The translations under genes were made by a program, and so were the position numbers. The notes beneath the pieces were generated by a model. That model saw only the letters and a list, made by a program, of their open reading frames with translations, did not search any database and was not told where the DNA came from. A stretch of 64,000 nt of DNA, from assembly GCA_035610835.1 (NCBI GenBank), contig CM069445.1:33840811-33904810 (forward strand). Reading direction: 5' to 3'. Below are positions 25,773 through 37,596 of the stretch, in pieces. The first letter of the stretch is position 1. The number at the start of each line of letters is the position of its first letter. The stretch comes from Ophiura sarsii (taxonomy: Eukaryota; Echinodermata; Ophiuroidea; Amphilepidida; Ophiuridae).

Positions 25773-26521
25773 TTTCAACTAAGTTGTATCAAGTGGCTTG
25801 TTTTCTTCTTAATAATCAGATATCATTATCAATTCTTTAATTATAAAAATAGCCCCTACATGATGACAACTTGCCATATTAAATTACTAATCCATTATCA
25901 GGCGACCCACACAGCTGTTGTAATAATACAAACTATGGTCATAATTAGGGTTGTGCCATTATAAACTTTTAGTGTCTACTGATTCTGTACTGTACATGTA
26001 CCATACACCATATGTTCCAAACTTAGACAAAGAACTATCCGTATCATCTAAACTAGTAACAACTAACACACACAATATCATATCACATGTGTAGGCTTCC
26101 CTCATTGAGCACCCACTCATATGCCTATTGTTTTACAGGGGAGTTGTATACAGACAAAGAACTTTGGCCAACTCAACTTCTAATCAACATCATGAATATT
26201 CAATAGCCAGTTAGTGCTCATCTCAAGCACTCTCAAAAGTTTTTACAATGAATGCAATAGTAACACAAAGGGCTATTCATGCAGTACAACTTTGTAACAA
26301 AGAAAAGTTAACTTCAGCTGCCAGCAGGCAAAGCCTTTGTAATTGATTGTTTGATTGATTGATCTGAATGAAATAACACTAAATGAACAAACTTTAATAG
26401 CTGTAAAAATTTGTAAGAAAACTTGAAAGAAATTTTAAAACATTGGGATACAAAATAATGTTATATAATGTAAAAGCTGAATGCAAACTGCTTATCCACA
26501 AACTAATAAGTCCATGGTAAA

Positions 26522-26632
26522 TGTAATAAATATAAGAGGACCTGACGTTTCGATTCTAACAGAATCTTTATCGAAGGTAAAGATAAAGATTCTGTTAGAA
26601 TCGAAACGTCAGGTCCTCTTATATTTATTACA
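26522..26632. repeat. Perfect 51-bp inverted repeat with a 9-bp loop
   Basis: The left arm 26522-26572 (TGTAATAAATATAAGAGGAC ... CAGAATCTTTATC) is the exact reverse complement of 26582-26632; the loop is GAAGGTAAA. The core ACGTTTCGATTCTAACAGAA is less AT-rich than the surroundings. A transcript would fold into a 51-bp duplex. Confidence 0.85.
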
Positions 26633-26885
26633 AAATCATGTTGTGAGGTATTTAATTTCACACATAAACTTTTTGAAAAATTAGCTTTAAAATCTCATAA
26701 TTTGTTTACTTGCAAAAGTTTACCATTTACGAAGTCCCCATTTGTTTACAAACATTTCTTGACACTTTTAAAATGTATTTTGTTTTTTTGTTTCTTTATT
26801 TATCACTATTACTTCATCGTTTCATTACTGATGTGTTTTCAAAAATATATCTATACAAAACAAAAACGAATCAGCACCCAATCTG

Positions 26886-27052
26886 CTACTGTAAAAATGG
26901 AACTTTTTGCGCATGGATATGTAATTTATCGCTCTTTGTACATTTTGAACAATTTTACGATTTTGAGCTTCCTGACATAGTCCTATACAAAAGGATATAT
27001 TTGCGCGTTTTTTATTTTTATTTTTGCACTTGCTGATTTTTCACATTTACGG
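26886..27052 (+). mobile_element. TACTGTAAA-type MITE, degraded copy
   Basis: TACTGTAAAAATGGAACTTT, then TTTTGAACAATTTTACGATT and GAGCTTCCTGACATAG, ending CATTTACGGTA. It aligns by eye with the copy at 10256-10451. Confidence 0.5.
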
Positions 27053-27091
27053 TATTACAAAGGAGGGAAAAAACAAAACCCCCAATTTTAA

Positions 27092-27197
27092 AAGGGGGAC
27101 ACATAAATGTAAATTTTAAATTAATTTATTTCACACAGAGATTTTAAAGGGGGACATAAATGTACATTTTAAATTAATTTATTTCACACAAAGATAT
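27092..27197 (+). repeat. Tandem duplication of a unit of about 54 bp
   Basis: The unit AAAGGGGGACACATAAATGT ... TTATTTCACACAGAGA is followed directly by a near-copy differing by a 2-bp deletion and a few substitutions. Confidence 0.75.
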
Positions 27198-28186
27198 GCG
27201 CTGTAACAATATATCAACATTCAATTGGTTTCATCTGGCGAAAAAATGTCAACAAACTTTTATATATTATATTATATTATATTTATTTTATAAGGCTTCA
27301 ATGCAACACTGTAATATAATTTTAATGAAAGTTTCATACTCAAATTTAATCAACCTATTGTTAACAGCTAAATTATAATGTATGAAAACCTTTCAGCCAA
27401 TATAAAAAAACTCTCAGTGATAAATTAACCACTACTAAAGTTTTTGAAAATATTAAAGATTTATTGATTCATCATTTTTTCTGAGCAATATAATTAACAG
27501 GGTCATATGGCGCTCATCAGTGCATGAAGATAAGTGCATTCAGAGACGCTAGACTAGTTACAAGTCTTCCTCCATCATTGGTGCAACTGCTCATCAAGTT
27601 GGGTACTAGAAGACTGGAAACAAGCCTATCTTGTTGATATATCACACTTCATATTGGTTTTTATTAGTTAAAGTGGTGAAAAAACAAAGAAGGTTTCAGA
27701 GCTCTAAAGAGGTGCAGTCGATCAGATATCCTTCCCCCCCAAAAAAAATAAATAACAACAACAACAAAACAACAACAACAAAACCCATAAAATAAATAAA
27801 CAAATAATATAATGATTCTTTTAAACAGAATATGAGTTGCAGCCACGCCCACATGCTTGCAATAGTGCATCAAATACAACCGCACCAGCATGTCACACAC
27901 AATGTCTGTCTCTATGCATATCTTCATCCTCCTCTTCACTGATTTATACAGCAATATTATATCCTCTCTATACGTCAACTTGCAATGTAACATTTGGAAA
28001 AGTTTTTATTAGTCGCAATGAATTACTGAGCAATGGCTAATAAATTTCTTACATTTCAGTAGATTCAGATCTGAGGCTGTCAATTGCGGTGCTGTTTTGC
28101 ATCCCAATCAATAATTGTTAGAAAAGATCCATCATGAGAGAGGCGAGGACAACCTAACCATTATTTGGCCAAATCTTCTGCCTTAA

Positions 28187-28399
28187 GGCGAAGAAGGAAA
28201 AAAACACCCTGTTTTACGGGCGGATGGACCTGTCAAGTAGGGTCAGTCATCTTTTTTGTTTTACCTAAAATGTCTCCAAAATCTGATTTTACTTGATTTG
28301 AGAGAAAAAAAATCGAACAAAATAATTGAAAATAATTGAAAAATGCAATAAGTGGGTCAGTCGAGCCCGTAAAACATGGTTTGTTTTTTTTCCCTCGCC
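28187..28399 (+). mobile_element. Harbinger-like MITE ('CCCTGTTTTACGG' family), copy 2
   Basis: TAA at 28184-28186 and 28400-28402. Left end GGCGAAGAAGGAAAAAAACA, then CCCTGTTTTACGGGC; right end GCCCGTAAAACATGG ... CCCTCGCC, inverted. 213 bp, no ORF. Copies at 8222 and 61758. Confidence 0.7.
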
Positions 28400-28976
28400 T
28401 AAACACACATTTAATATGATCAATTAATCAAATGAATTCCTTATAAAATAGGCTATTTATAAGCTGTATTAATATTTCTCATTGAACGGCAAAACAGCCA
28501 TATTTAAGATATTATTAACAGGAAGTCGATGGCCATTAAAGCTTAATTAGGGTTTTTTAATGTAAAAGTATAAAAATGTAATGTAAAAGCTGAATACAAA
28601 CTGTGTATGTTCTACATTCTCAATAAATAAATGATTGTGATGATGAATAAAAGGGGTTTTAAGGGATGGGGTCTTTTCTTTCTTCGTATTTCTTTTTCAG
28701 CTTTTCTTTTACAGCTATTTATTCTCTATAGGTGTTGGCCTGACGTGATCGGTCACATATAAACTCACAAAGGAAAAATCAGTCTGGAAAAACATATACG
28801 TTACATATGCGGAATGCATCAAGAATAGAAATGAACAGGGAATTCTGTGTACTTTGCAAGCAAATGGGAAAGAAAACTCAGGAGATGATCAAACATGAGA
28901 ATGATGGATGGAATGAATAGATACCTACATGTAGACATCTCATGTTGTTGGCTTTCATTGTTCCCTATTTGGGTGC

Positions 28977-29194
28977 ACATGTTCAAATAAGGAAAAATTC
29001 CAGGTTTACCAGCGGAAAACCATGTTATGAAATCAGATTATCCTCCAATTTTTGTGGTTGTCCGCCAAAGTAACAACCGTACAAATATTCAAAAAGTATG
29101 GTCATCCAACGGATAACCTGCATTGAAATTTACGTTATCCGCCTGCATTTGTGTGCTTTAGGAAGCCTGGATTACCACTTAATTTGAACACTGC
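28977..29194. mobile_element. Relic related to the hAT element at 37597-39292
   Basis: Ends ACCACTTAATTTGAACACTG, close to the right end of the 37597 element (CTTAATTTGGACACTG). The left end, ATGTTCAAATAAGG, is a weaker inverse. No target duplication survives. Confidence 0.4.
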
Positions 29195-29345
29195 TAAGTG
29201 TAGATTGCTCTTTAAAAACTGACACCTTCAGATATATATTCCTTCAGATATATATTATTCCATTTACATCAATTGAACTCAGTTGGTGGTATCTGATTGA
29301 TGCCTTCTACATCATACTTTTGGTCAACTTAAAATGGTAAGTGAC

Positions 29346-29687
29346 GCTATAATCAAAACAAAGAATTCTCGATCAAAACATTTATTTCAGTCACGCCAGC
29401 GTCATCCGAATTCTGAACGCAGTGTGATGAGCCCTTGACAACCATGCCACAACGCGTTCGGGCTGGCGTAGGCCTACTTACATAATTGTCCAATCACGCA
29501 GCGTGGGGTCTTGTTGATTAGGGCCGCGATTGGTCAATTACCTTTTGTTTACAAGAACGTCACACCTTCCGGTTTTACTGCGCCCTTGCCGTCGCGATTG
29601 ACGCGCTCACGCACAGTATGCCCCAGACGCTGGGACACTGAGGAATCGTATACGATTTGACCGAGAATTCTTTGTTTTGATTATAGC
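29346..29687. mobile_element. TIR element with 26-bp ends and GC-rich interior
   Basis: GCTATAATCAAAACAAAGAA TTCTCG at the left is exactly inverted at the right. Between the ends lies an unusually GC-rich 260 bp with ATTGG/CCAAT words. TA at the ends would suit a TA-targeting family. Non-coding. Confidence 0.65.
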
Positions 29688-30438
29688 ATGCTATCTAATA
29701 TAGTAAGTTTTCCGCGTTGCGGAATTGAGGTTAAACGCGGAAAACAACATTTTGATGAAAAGGGGGGAAAATGCACAAAAAACGTCCAAAACACACAATT
29801 TATAAATAGTCTTGAATAAAACAATATAAATATTAAAAAACGATACGTAATAAAACGTAAATTTTTAAGCTTTCTTGAAAATAAAATTACATCACAGAAA
29901 AATGCAAAATTTACAAAGCGGAAAAACACGGAATTTGACAGTTACAAAGCGGTAAACTTCGGACCTTATAATATAGTGATAAGCGCAGCACTTTCTGCAC
30001 CAATGTGGACATTCTTCTTTGATCGTGCGGATCCAAAGCTGTCGCCTTGACGTTATGATGAGTTCACTGGAATACAAGCTGACGTCACCAGGTAACTTGG
30101 AGTGACACAAAGTATAGGGAATGGAAACTATTGACCCATATAGTCAATGTAATTAGTTTGTGAAAAAATTGACTAACTAATATTTTCATTTGTAATGGCC
30201 GCAATGGCATTGATGATAACCATCGTCAGACTACTTTTGATTTTTTTTCTTCTGATTTTTAATTTTTTTTTATTGAATATGGATATGCATTCAAATAGTT
30301 CACATTCTATGTATTCATGGTGTATTTGAGCTAAAACTAAACCACAAGTGAGGAAAACGTAAATACAATCATTAAAGTATGGTCTGTTACTTTCATGATA
30401 CAATGTAGACTACATAGATATTCTGTGCATCATCTTAC

Positions 30439-30529
30439 CTTTAGCCACCAACACTGGCAACTGGTTATTCTGCATGGTTAATCTAGCTGCTGCCCTCATT
30501 GCCCGAGCACCCAAAGGGCTATCTGGAGC
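30439..30529 (-). CDS. Second coding exon of the unidentified minus-strand gene
   Basis: The minus strand shows GTTTTTGCAG as acceptor and AAAG|GTAAGATG as a near-consensus donor. The 91-nt exon opens in phase 0, matching the end of the exon at 39872, and closes with one base over (phase 1). Its 30 codons start APDSPLGARAMRAAARL and end QLPVLVAK. It is Ala/Arg-rich, with a short amphipathic stretch (ARAMRAAARLTMQ) that could form a helix. It is too short to appear as an ORF of its own. Both sides are ordinary AT-rich intron. The function is unknown. Confidence 0.7.
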
Positions 30530-31507
30530 CTGCAAAAACATAACGCAATAATATCAGGTTACTAAATGGGACTGGGCTATATGGTTTCAAACTGGCTGAC
30601 CATTTCTGAAGTATTTTCTACTGTGGGGTGGGAGGAGCATTAATGCATGAGAGTAGATGATGAGCTATGATAAATGCAGCTTGATAACTCCAGGTGGTCC
30701 CATATATCGGGGTATGCATCACGGCTTAAAATACTTTTTTGATTACAGGGGCTATTTTAAACAGAATTGATAAAAAGTAGCCGCCGTGTTTACTTTTTGA
30801 AATTAAATGATATTTTTTTCTGGCTATTTTGTAAAATTCGGGGGGGGGGGGGGGGGGGGGGGGCTAATCACCCTTAGCCCCCGACTATTTTGAGCCCTGG
30901 TATGTAAGGCTGGTAAGTAGGGGAGATTTAAAGCAGATCAGTTTCTTCACTTCAATTGTCATTGAAAAACACAAAATCCAATCCGCTGAAATGCGACCTC
31001 AAATAAAACACACATTAATTTATAAATTCATTCACCTTAATTTGAACATGAATATATCCCTAGTATTCTATGCATTCACCTTTGCAACGAGAAATAAATT
31101 GAAATTGTTAGTTTGTACACACTGATCACCAGAATAAATACATTAAAGCCATATAGCGCCGATCTACCCAGCGCACGGTTCACGTCATGCATGAATGAAC
31201 ATACATTGTATCAAGTTTAACAGTCGAGTGCCACTCTCGTAAAATAGCTCTTACAATATTAGTTCTCAAATTAAACTCTGGCTCTAAACGACACACTCGG
31301 CAGAGAGCTGTCAATAAAAAACCTACAAAATCCAATCCTCTGAAATGCGACCTAAAATAAAATACACACATTTATTTATAAAATTCAATTCATAAATGAA
31401 TAGCTGTGGAGATGGGCAATGACAAAGTCAGGAATACAAAAAAATAAAGCATATATAAATAGTTCTTCTCGTTTGCAAAATATTTCATTAATAATTAAAT
31501 AGAACAC

Positions 31508-33343
31508 ATAGGCGTAGCCAGGATTATTTTATCCGGGGGGCACTCAGGCTCAGATCCAGAAAAACTGAATTTGATAAGGTACCATCCAAGCGGTGCGCAG
31601 CACTGCCCTCCGAGCTATGCTCGGACAGGGGGGTGTCTGAGGGGGGATGTGCCCCCCTCAGTAGTAGAAAAAATTTCGATTTTGGAACTCATTTGGTGCG
31701 ATCTGGTGTATACTTTTGACCAACATTTTATCGAAAAGTCACCTCTTCATTTCTAATCAATAATTTTTTTTATCAATGCACGAAAGAAGTTGAGCATAAT
31801 TATACTAATATATTCTAGATGTTTGCTATATTACTGGCAATAAAAACATTTTCTTTCGGGTAATTCTATCTTCTTTTTTGTACGTTATATGAATATCAAA
31901 ATCTTAATTTAAAAGAAAACTAAAGCTGCAAATCAAAATCATATATTTTTGAAATTATTATTAATCAGATACCTATACATTGACGAAGTAACGAAAAAAG
32001 TGACCTGATACCTTAACAGGTGCGCGTAGCGCGCGAAAAATATGCTATTTTACTACAGTTTGCTATGATTGAGGCTTGCCTTCATAAAAGTTTCATAAAG
32101 ATAAAGTTAATGTTTGAAGTCACATTAGCGCGTAGCGCACAACATTTGATACTAATTTGTTATGAAGCTAAATGTAATGTTTGAAGGTTCATGCGAGCTT
32201 AGCGCGCAAAATTGCATATTTTACACTAATTGAGCGACTTTTTTTGCTGATAACAAGCTTTTAAAAAGAAATGTAAATATGTTGAGGTTCTAAAACATCC
32301 ACCCACCCTTCACCCACCAGCTCGGGCTCTCCCGAAACGGACAACAAGAAATGAAATCACACAAGGACTGGTCCCAAGTCTTATCGTTTGGGGCATGTGC
32401 GTGCGTAGCGCGCAATTTTGTTTGCTATTCTACATATTTTGCCAATTGTCGCTGGTACAAGCCTTAAAAAGCAAATATTTGGAGGCACATGCAGGGCCGT
32501 AAGACACTTTTTTCAAGGGGGGCGTTTTCCAAAAAAAAAAATCACTTTTCGAATTTGCACCTATTTTTTGCACGATCGAGGTACATTTTGGCTTTAAACA
32601 AGCTTGTAGCAAAGAATATTGCATTTTGGGAAGACAAATGCGCGCGTAGCGCGCGAAATTTTTTCATCTGTGTACAAATTTTCCGGGAAGATTTTCAAAG
32701 GGGGGGGCGATCGCCACCATCGCCCCACCCCCCCTTCTTACGGGCCTGACATGAGCAAAACGCGCAAAATATTGGCTTCTTAACTAATTTTGTCATGATC
32801 GAGATACATTTTGTCTTAAAATTAGATTCCAAAATTAAAGTTAACGTTCATGTCACGTGCGCGCGTAGCGTGCGAATTTTTTGGGGCTATTTTACATAAA
32901 TTGTGCCGCAATTGAAATACCAACCACGCAAAATTGACTTCTTTACATTAATTTTACCAAGATTGAGATACATTGTTGCTTCTATTAAAATGTCACATTT
33001 TATTTTTATTTTTTTACGAAAACCCCTGGCTTCTTTATACTTATTTGCCACATTTGAGATATATTTTGGCCTTATGACACTGCTTTTATTGTTAAATGTT
33101 TTGCTATTTTACCCGGTTTTGCTAGGATTGAGGTACATTTTGGCTTCAAACTATCTTCTTAATTTGCAATGAATTTATTTTTTGGGGAAGGGGCACATAC
33201 AACGAAAAATGCTATCTTTGTATTTGAACGTCATAATTTAACTATGATTTCTCTTATCAAAATTGAGACGACAATGGCAAAATTGGGTGACAGGGGAGAA
33301 GGAGCGGTCGGCCCCTTCTTAACCCTCTGGCTACGCCATTATT
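31508..33343 (+). mobile_element. Modular element with GGCGTAGCCAG ends and repeated GCGCGTAGCGCGC modules
   Basis: Starts GGCGTAGCCAGGATTATTTT and ends CCTCTGGCTACGCC (inverted). Inside, a module with a palindromic core, GCGCGCGTAGCGCGCGAAAT or variants, followed by TTGCTATTTTAC.. and TTGAGGTACATTTTGGCTT, recurs near 32018, 32127, 32190, 32400, 32640 and 32860. No target duplication or transposase was recognised. A 257-bp element with the same module is inserted at 32492. Confidence 0.5.
32492..32748. mobile_element. Nested TIR element with 5-bp target duplication (ACATG)
   Basis: Left end CAGGGCCGTAAGACACTTTT, right end (inverted) CTTCTTACGGGCCTG. ACATG occurs at 32487-32491 and 32749-32753. 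It carries one GCGCGCGTAGCGCGCG module, so it belongs to the same broader family as its host. Confidence 0.6.
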
Positions 33344-33439
33344 GCCTTGATATGCCGGGATCTGTGCCGGGAACGTACAAAATAAGGGGTGGGGGCATGG
33401 AAACTTACTATGTAACAAATAAAGAACTCTATACCATCT

Positions 33440-33530
33440 ACTATTTCTCTTTTCTTTCTTCCTTTTCTCCTTTTTCTTTCTTTTTCTTCTCCTTTTTCTT
33501 TCTTTTTCTTCTCCTTTTTTTTTTTTTGGT
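33440..33530 (+). repeat. Polypyrimidine (CTTT)n-like tract
   Basis: About 90 bp of almost pure C/T with a repeated TCTCCTTTTTCTTTCTTTTT unit. It is followed by the GC palindrome GGGGGGCACGTGCCCCCC, which resembles a transposon end (GGCGGAGCCGGGGGCC, inverted). Confidence 0.7.
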
Positions 33531-34700
33531 GCCAGGGACCCGGGGGGCACGTGCCCCCCAGGCCCCCGGCTCCGCCAATGGAACATATTCATAATATACT
33601 TATGAATGGATATATTGTGTATTCCAGGAATGTATTGTAATTGTGGTACTACACTAGTATTATTTGAGGAAACATTGATGGATTATATTTCAAGTCAATT
33701 ATTAGGTACGTTGTATAAAGCCATGGTACACAAAAAAAATTGCTGATTAAGGTTTTTATCAATTAGGGAGGGGGTAATAAGAGCTGTGTCGATTTATTTT
33801 TGTTTTTGTTTTTTTGTTGTTTAAAAACATACAATCTATCCCCAATCTATCCAGATTTGTTATAATGAATATCACTAATAAATAATGCATGATGCTTGTA
33901 GCAGAGCACAGCCATTTCCGAGTTAATAACATGTTTCAGTGTGCAGACAACAGAGGGCTCACTTCTTGTTTACTAGCAGTCTCCCAATTGCATAGTCTAT
34001 CAAACAGTGCTACCTGCGGTTTCTTTGCAATCCTTTTTTGTGCTATTCAGATGTTGTATGTATTCAGAAGAACACTGGCAAATGTATTCTTGGATTCTAG
34101 CTAAAATTCAAATTCTAATGGATTATTTGCTGGGGTTATTTTGTTTAACCATGAGACAAGAGCATCATACTGCAACATATAATTCCTTATACATGTATAT
34201 AGTCAGAATAACAATGCTTTGGATTGTTTCAGAATATATGCGTACATGGCCCCTTTTCGTAGCCATTTTTTGTAAATTTATGGGTCTAAAATCCTTAATT
34301 TTGCTGTTTTTCACAGACATTTTAGCCAAATCTGTCAAATATATAAGAAAATTATGGGTCTCCACTCCAGTAAACACATGGGTCCATTTCCCCCCTAAAA
34401 TGGGTAAATGTTTGGGTCAATTTTGCTGGCCGCACATCCCTACCAATAATGATCCATGTACATCACCCCCCCCCCCCCCCCCCCCCCCCGGTCATGTTCA
34501 TGATGTCTAATGGGATACTGAAACAGATTTCTCGATCTAAATCACTTTTTGCCCAAAATCTATCGCAACAATTTTTTCCAACAATACAATGTAGGTTGTT
34601 GTTGCACTGATATAGTTTCTTTGTGATAACACTTTATGCAACAGGGCACCTTGATGCTTCATGGTTCAATTATACAGCGGTCATGATGTAATTTTGCTGT

Positions 34701-34872
34701 TTCAATGATATCCTCAAATACATTAATTTACGGGACCAAAATAAATGACAAAAATAAATGATTGCTCAGCAGTAAAATATTAAGTTTTCAATGATATCCT
34801 CAAATACATTAATTTACGGGACCAAAATAAATGACAAAAATAAATGATTGCTCAGCAGTAAAATATTAAGTT
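34701..34872 (+). repeat. 86-bp tandem duplication
   Basis: The unit beginning TTCAATGATATCCTCAAATA is present twice in a row, apparently without differences. Confidence 0.85.
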
Positions 34873-35146
34873 TAAACAGCAGTAGGGCACAGGGATAGCG
34901 CTAAAGGGGGTTCTTGCGCGTTTAGCGCATATTTTTCATTTTGGCGCAATAAATTAGCTGAAAATCCAAAATAATAGGCACGCGACCGTGTCACGGTTCG
35001 ACCGTGTAACGCACGTATAACCCGTGGCCCGTAAGCAAAATACAGTATACGAAAACACAAACTAGATTTTACAATTTTGGCCATTCCCAAATCGTAACAT
35101 TTTTGGCGACTTGAGAACAAGACTAGCATCAAAACAGTGACGTCAT

Positions 35147-35976
35147 CAGTGTTCTAGCTACGCCGGTCGGCGCCGGTCGGGGCTGGCCGGCACGGAAGTG
35201 ATCCGACCGGCACTAACCTTAAACCTTGCATCTACCGACCGGCACAAAAAGTCTCCACAAAACTCCGAAAATGGCAATAGTGGGTGTTAAAAGTTGACTA
35301 TTATTGCAATAATGAATGTTAAAAGTTTTACTATTTAAATCAGAATGTCTACTTATTAACAAAATAAGAAATCCCCACCTTAAAAGTCCTACAAATCACC
35401 CCGTTTCCGAGATTTACGCAAGCATAGCGAAATAATTCTGTCAATTAATTATTCACGCTAAAGGTCTGGTGACGTAAAGGGGAATACCAGGGAATCCCGG
35501 CCGCGATTGGTCCTTTACGCTAATTGAGTGCAAAGGTCAAGAGACATCGATGCCTCGTGGCATGGCCTGGGGATCGCTAATCTCTGGCGCATGCATTATT
35601 CACCGATATGAAAGCTTATAGTAGTTTACTCTGATTTGGCACGCAACTAGCACACATAACTTTCTCGCTGCGTCGGGGTCAGCAGGCAATTGTCTAAATG
35701 CATTGAGGCAGCAGGAATAAATACCCGGGTAAATAGAAGTTTTTAACTTGGAAATAAGCGAGGAATTCTATTAAATATGTCACAGCAACGCATCACAAGT
35801 TTCTTTGGGAAATCGGGTGGAAAACGCGGAGCAGCAGAGATGGAGGATCGTCAGGAATCGGGTGAAAAACGCGGAGCAGCAGAGATGCTTTAGAACAGAG
35901 GACTATGTATGTAACTACATCATAACATTTCATCGGGGGTGCAACCGGCACTCAACTTGGGCTAGCTATAACCCTG
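35147..35976 (+). mobile_element. Non-autonomous hAT element with a transposase-like N-terminus, 8-bp target duplication
   Basis: GACGTCAT is duplicated at 35139-35146 and 35977-35984, while the two other copies of the host repeat have it once, so the empty site is confirmed within this window. The TIRs are CAGTGTTCTAGCTA and, inverted, CAGGGTTATAGCTA (12 of 14 match). CCGGTCGGCGCC words are abundant near the left end. At 35777-35893 it keeps the start of a reading frame (next entry). Confidence 0.8.
35777..35893 (+). pseudogene. Truncated hAT-type reading frame with a PIP-box-like start
   Basis: ATG at 35777 opens MSQQRITSFFGKSGGKRGAA and stops after 38 codons. QQRITSFF fits the PCNA-interacting consensus Q-x-x-I/L/M-x-x-F/Y-F/Y. 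Similar short openings occur on some hAT-type transposase-derived proteins, so I infer it is a leftover first exon. A stretch of about 33 bp (GGGTGAAAAACGCGGAGCAG-like) is duplicated within it. Nothing resembling a catalytic or dimerisation domain follows. Confidence 0.45.
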
Positions 35977-36601
35977 GACGTCATGATTATAAATGCGCAG
36001 ATTTTGTACCGATTTTAAACCGACAGAAAAAATGCTGCGCAGGTACATGTAATCCAATGGTTTTTTTAACTCTGACGAAAACGAAATATTAACTGCCAAT
36101 ACTTCGGGATTTATGATACTTTTTCTAGTTATTTGAAGATGAAACTCAATCTTTGTAGGTTTGGCTTTGATGCTACGTGATCAGAGATCAAGTAGGGAAT
36201 CTTTTTGCGTCGTACTTTTGCTAAATATATGTGCATTAGCATCGCAGAGTCTTCTAAAGTGTTTCCCATTTCGCGATGCTACATTTGGTTAATGCACTAT
36301 GCAGGTTATTGCTGGGCTTGAACTCTACTCCCGGTGGGTTTGAGGGAATTCACGGAGAGTGAGACTTACGGGATACGGGTACCCGTTACACGCACGTATA
36401 GAATGACCCGTGTCACGTAAGAGAAAAAACACGGGATAACTCAACACTACAAAATAACCCCTTATTTTTCAAAAACCTAATTTAAAAACCTAACGCTACC
36501 CTTGGTAAGGCACCATGCGCCTATTATGCGATTATCCTGTGTTTAGATGAATATTCATCCTACTGTACAAGAAAACTTTAATACATGTATCACACTCCTA
36601 G

Positions 36602-37033
36602 AGTGTGTTTCTACAGAGCCTCCGCCTTTTGCCGGTGGTAACTTAGCCTGCTAAAAAGGCGGTGGTAGAAGTACTGGGCTGTTTCTACAGACGACGTAAA
36701 AGACGACTAATCACTTTGTAAGGGTGTGTGCGTAGAGGAACGGCTGATTTCGAAATGACACGGATTAATTATTTAACAACACAACAAACAAATATCTTGG
36801 CAATAAACAAACAAAGCAATTTCCGGTTAGACAGCTAATCGGGCGGCGGTCTGTTTCTACAGAGCTCTGGCGGGCAATTAGCAGGCTAACCTACCACCGC
36901 TATCCTTGATTTTCTAGGATAATTTGCCTGTGGTAGATTAGCCGGCTAACGGCGTCAGGACCTGTTTCTACAGAGCTGTTAGACGTCTACCCCCCGTGAT
37001 CAACCGGCTAATGACTCTCTGTAGAAACACGCT
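36602..37033. mobile_element. MITE with repeated TGTTTCTACAGAG motif, 5-bp target duplication
   Basis: Ends AGTGTGTTTCTACAGAG and, inverted, CTCTGTAGAAACACGCT. CCTAG at 36597-36601 and 37034-37038. The subterminal word TGTTTCTACAGAG recurs internally near 36690, 36852 and 36963, with GGCGGTGGTAG/CTACCACCGC inverted pairs. Confidence 0.7.
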
Positions 37034-37596
37034 CCTAGTGTAGGTCTGTCTAAAAGTAAGATGTTCATAACATAGGAGGATTATTTACTCAATAAAATAG
37101 TGTCACTGAATTTCCAACGGTAACGTTTTGTTGTTTTAGAACTGTAAATTGGGAGGGGTTAATGGGATTAACCAGTGTTGGAAATAAGCAGAAATGGCCC
37201 AGGGCCATTTGGGCCCTTGCTCATAAATCTTTAGGGGCCCTCCACCTTTTTCATGGGCCCAAATAAATTAACCTACCCCACCGGAGGATCCAGCAATTTT
37301 GAAGGCAAAAAACCGAGAGGCGAGTTTACTAAAACCGTGATTTCACTATTTGCAACCAAAACTAAACTAATTAAACCCAACACTGTGAATCTACACTATA
37401 AATTTGCACTAAATTAACGAGTGATTTAGCTGACAATTTGTTTTCTTTAACAAGCTTATTATTATTTTGTTGAACTTTTATTTTTGACTCTCAGGAACTT
37501 GCGTGTCTAGCTGGACACAAAATACACATGCCTAGAGTTTTCAAAAATGCATTTAGACGAAATGATGCGCGCTAACGGGAAGCCTGTGTCAGATAG

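Larger units (their letters stand above)
8101..30438. other. 22.3-kb intron of the minus-strand gene, dense in repeats
   Basis: No coding exon could be supported between the exons at 7970 and 30439. Blocks listed separately are TIR elements and MITEs, palindromes, tandem arrays and homopolymer runs (poly-G 23562-23576 and 25536-25551, poly-C 24120-24133). The stretches 9852-10250, 10830-11960, 14880-15590, 16580-18520, 21500-23100, 23650-25600, 25780-26500 and 27200-28180 look like plain AT-rich intron. The ORFs there are short and unsupported. Confidence 0.5.
34976..36419 (+). mobile_element. Repeat family C, copy 1, interrupted by a hAT element
   Basis: From AGGCACGCGACCGTGTCACG to GACCCGTGTCACGT. 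It shares long stretches with 57855-59446 and 63214-64000, for example GCGACTTGAGAACAAGACTA, TGTACCGATTTTAAACCGAC, GAAATATTAACTGCCAATAC and GGAATTCACGGAGAGTGAGA. CACGTATA/CCCGTG words occur at both ends. The short reading frames inside do not look like a transposase. Superfamily not assigned. Confidence 0.6.

Noticed and set aside
33169..33594. 141-codon ORF
   Set aside because: Half of it is the polypyrimidine tract (poly Phe/Ser/Leu) and a transposon end.
34007..34510. 167-codon ORF, the second longest in the window
   Set aside because: It runs through AT-rich sequence that recurs at 50360-50460 and ends in a poly-C run read as polyproline. No domain, no splice context.
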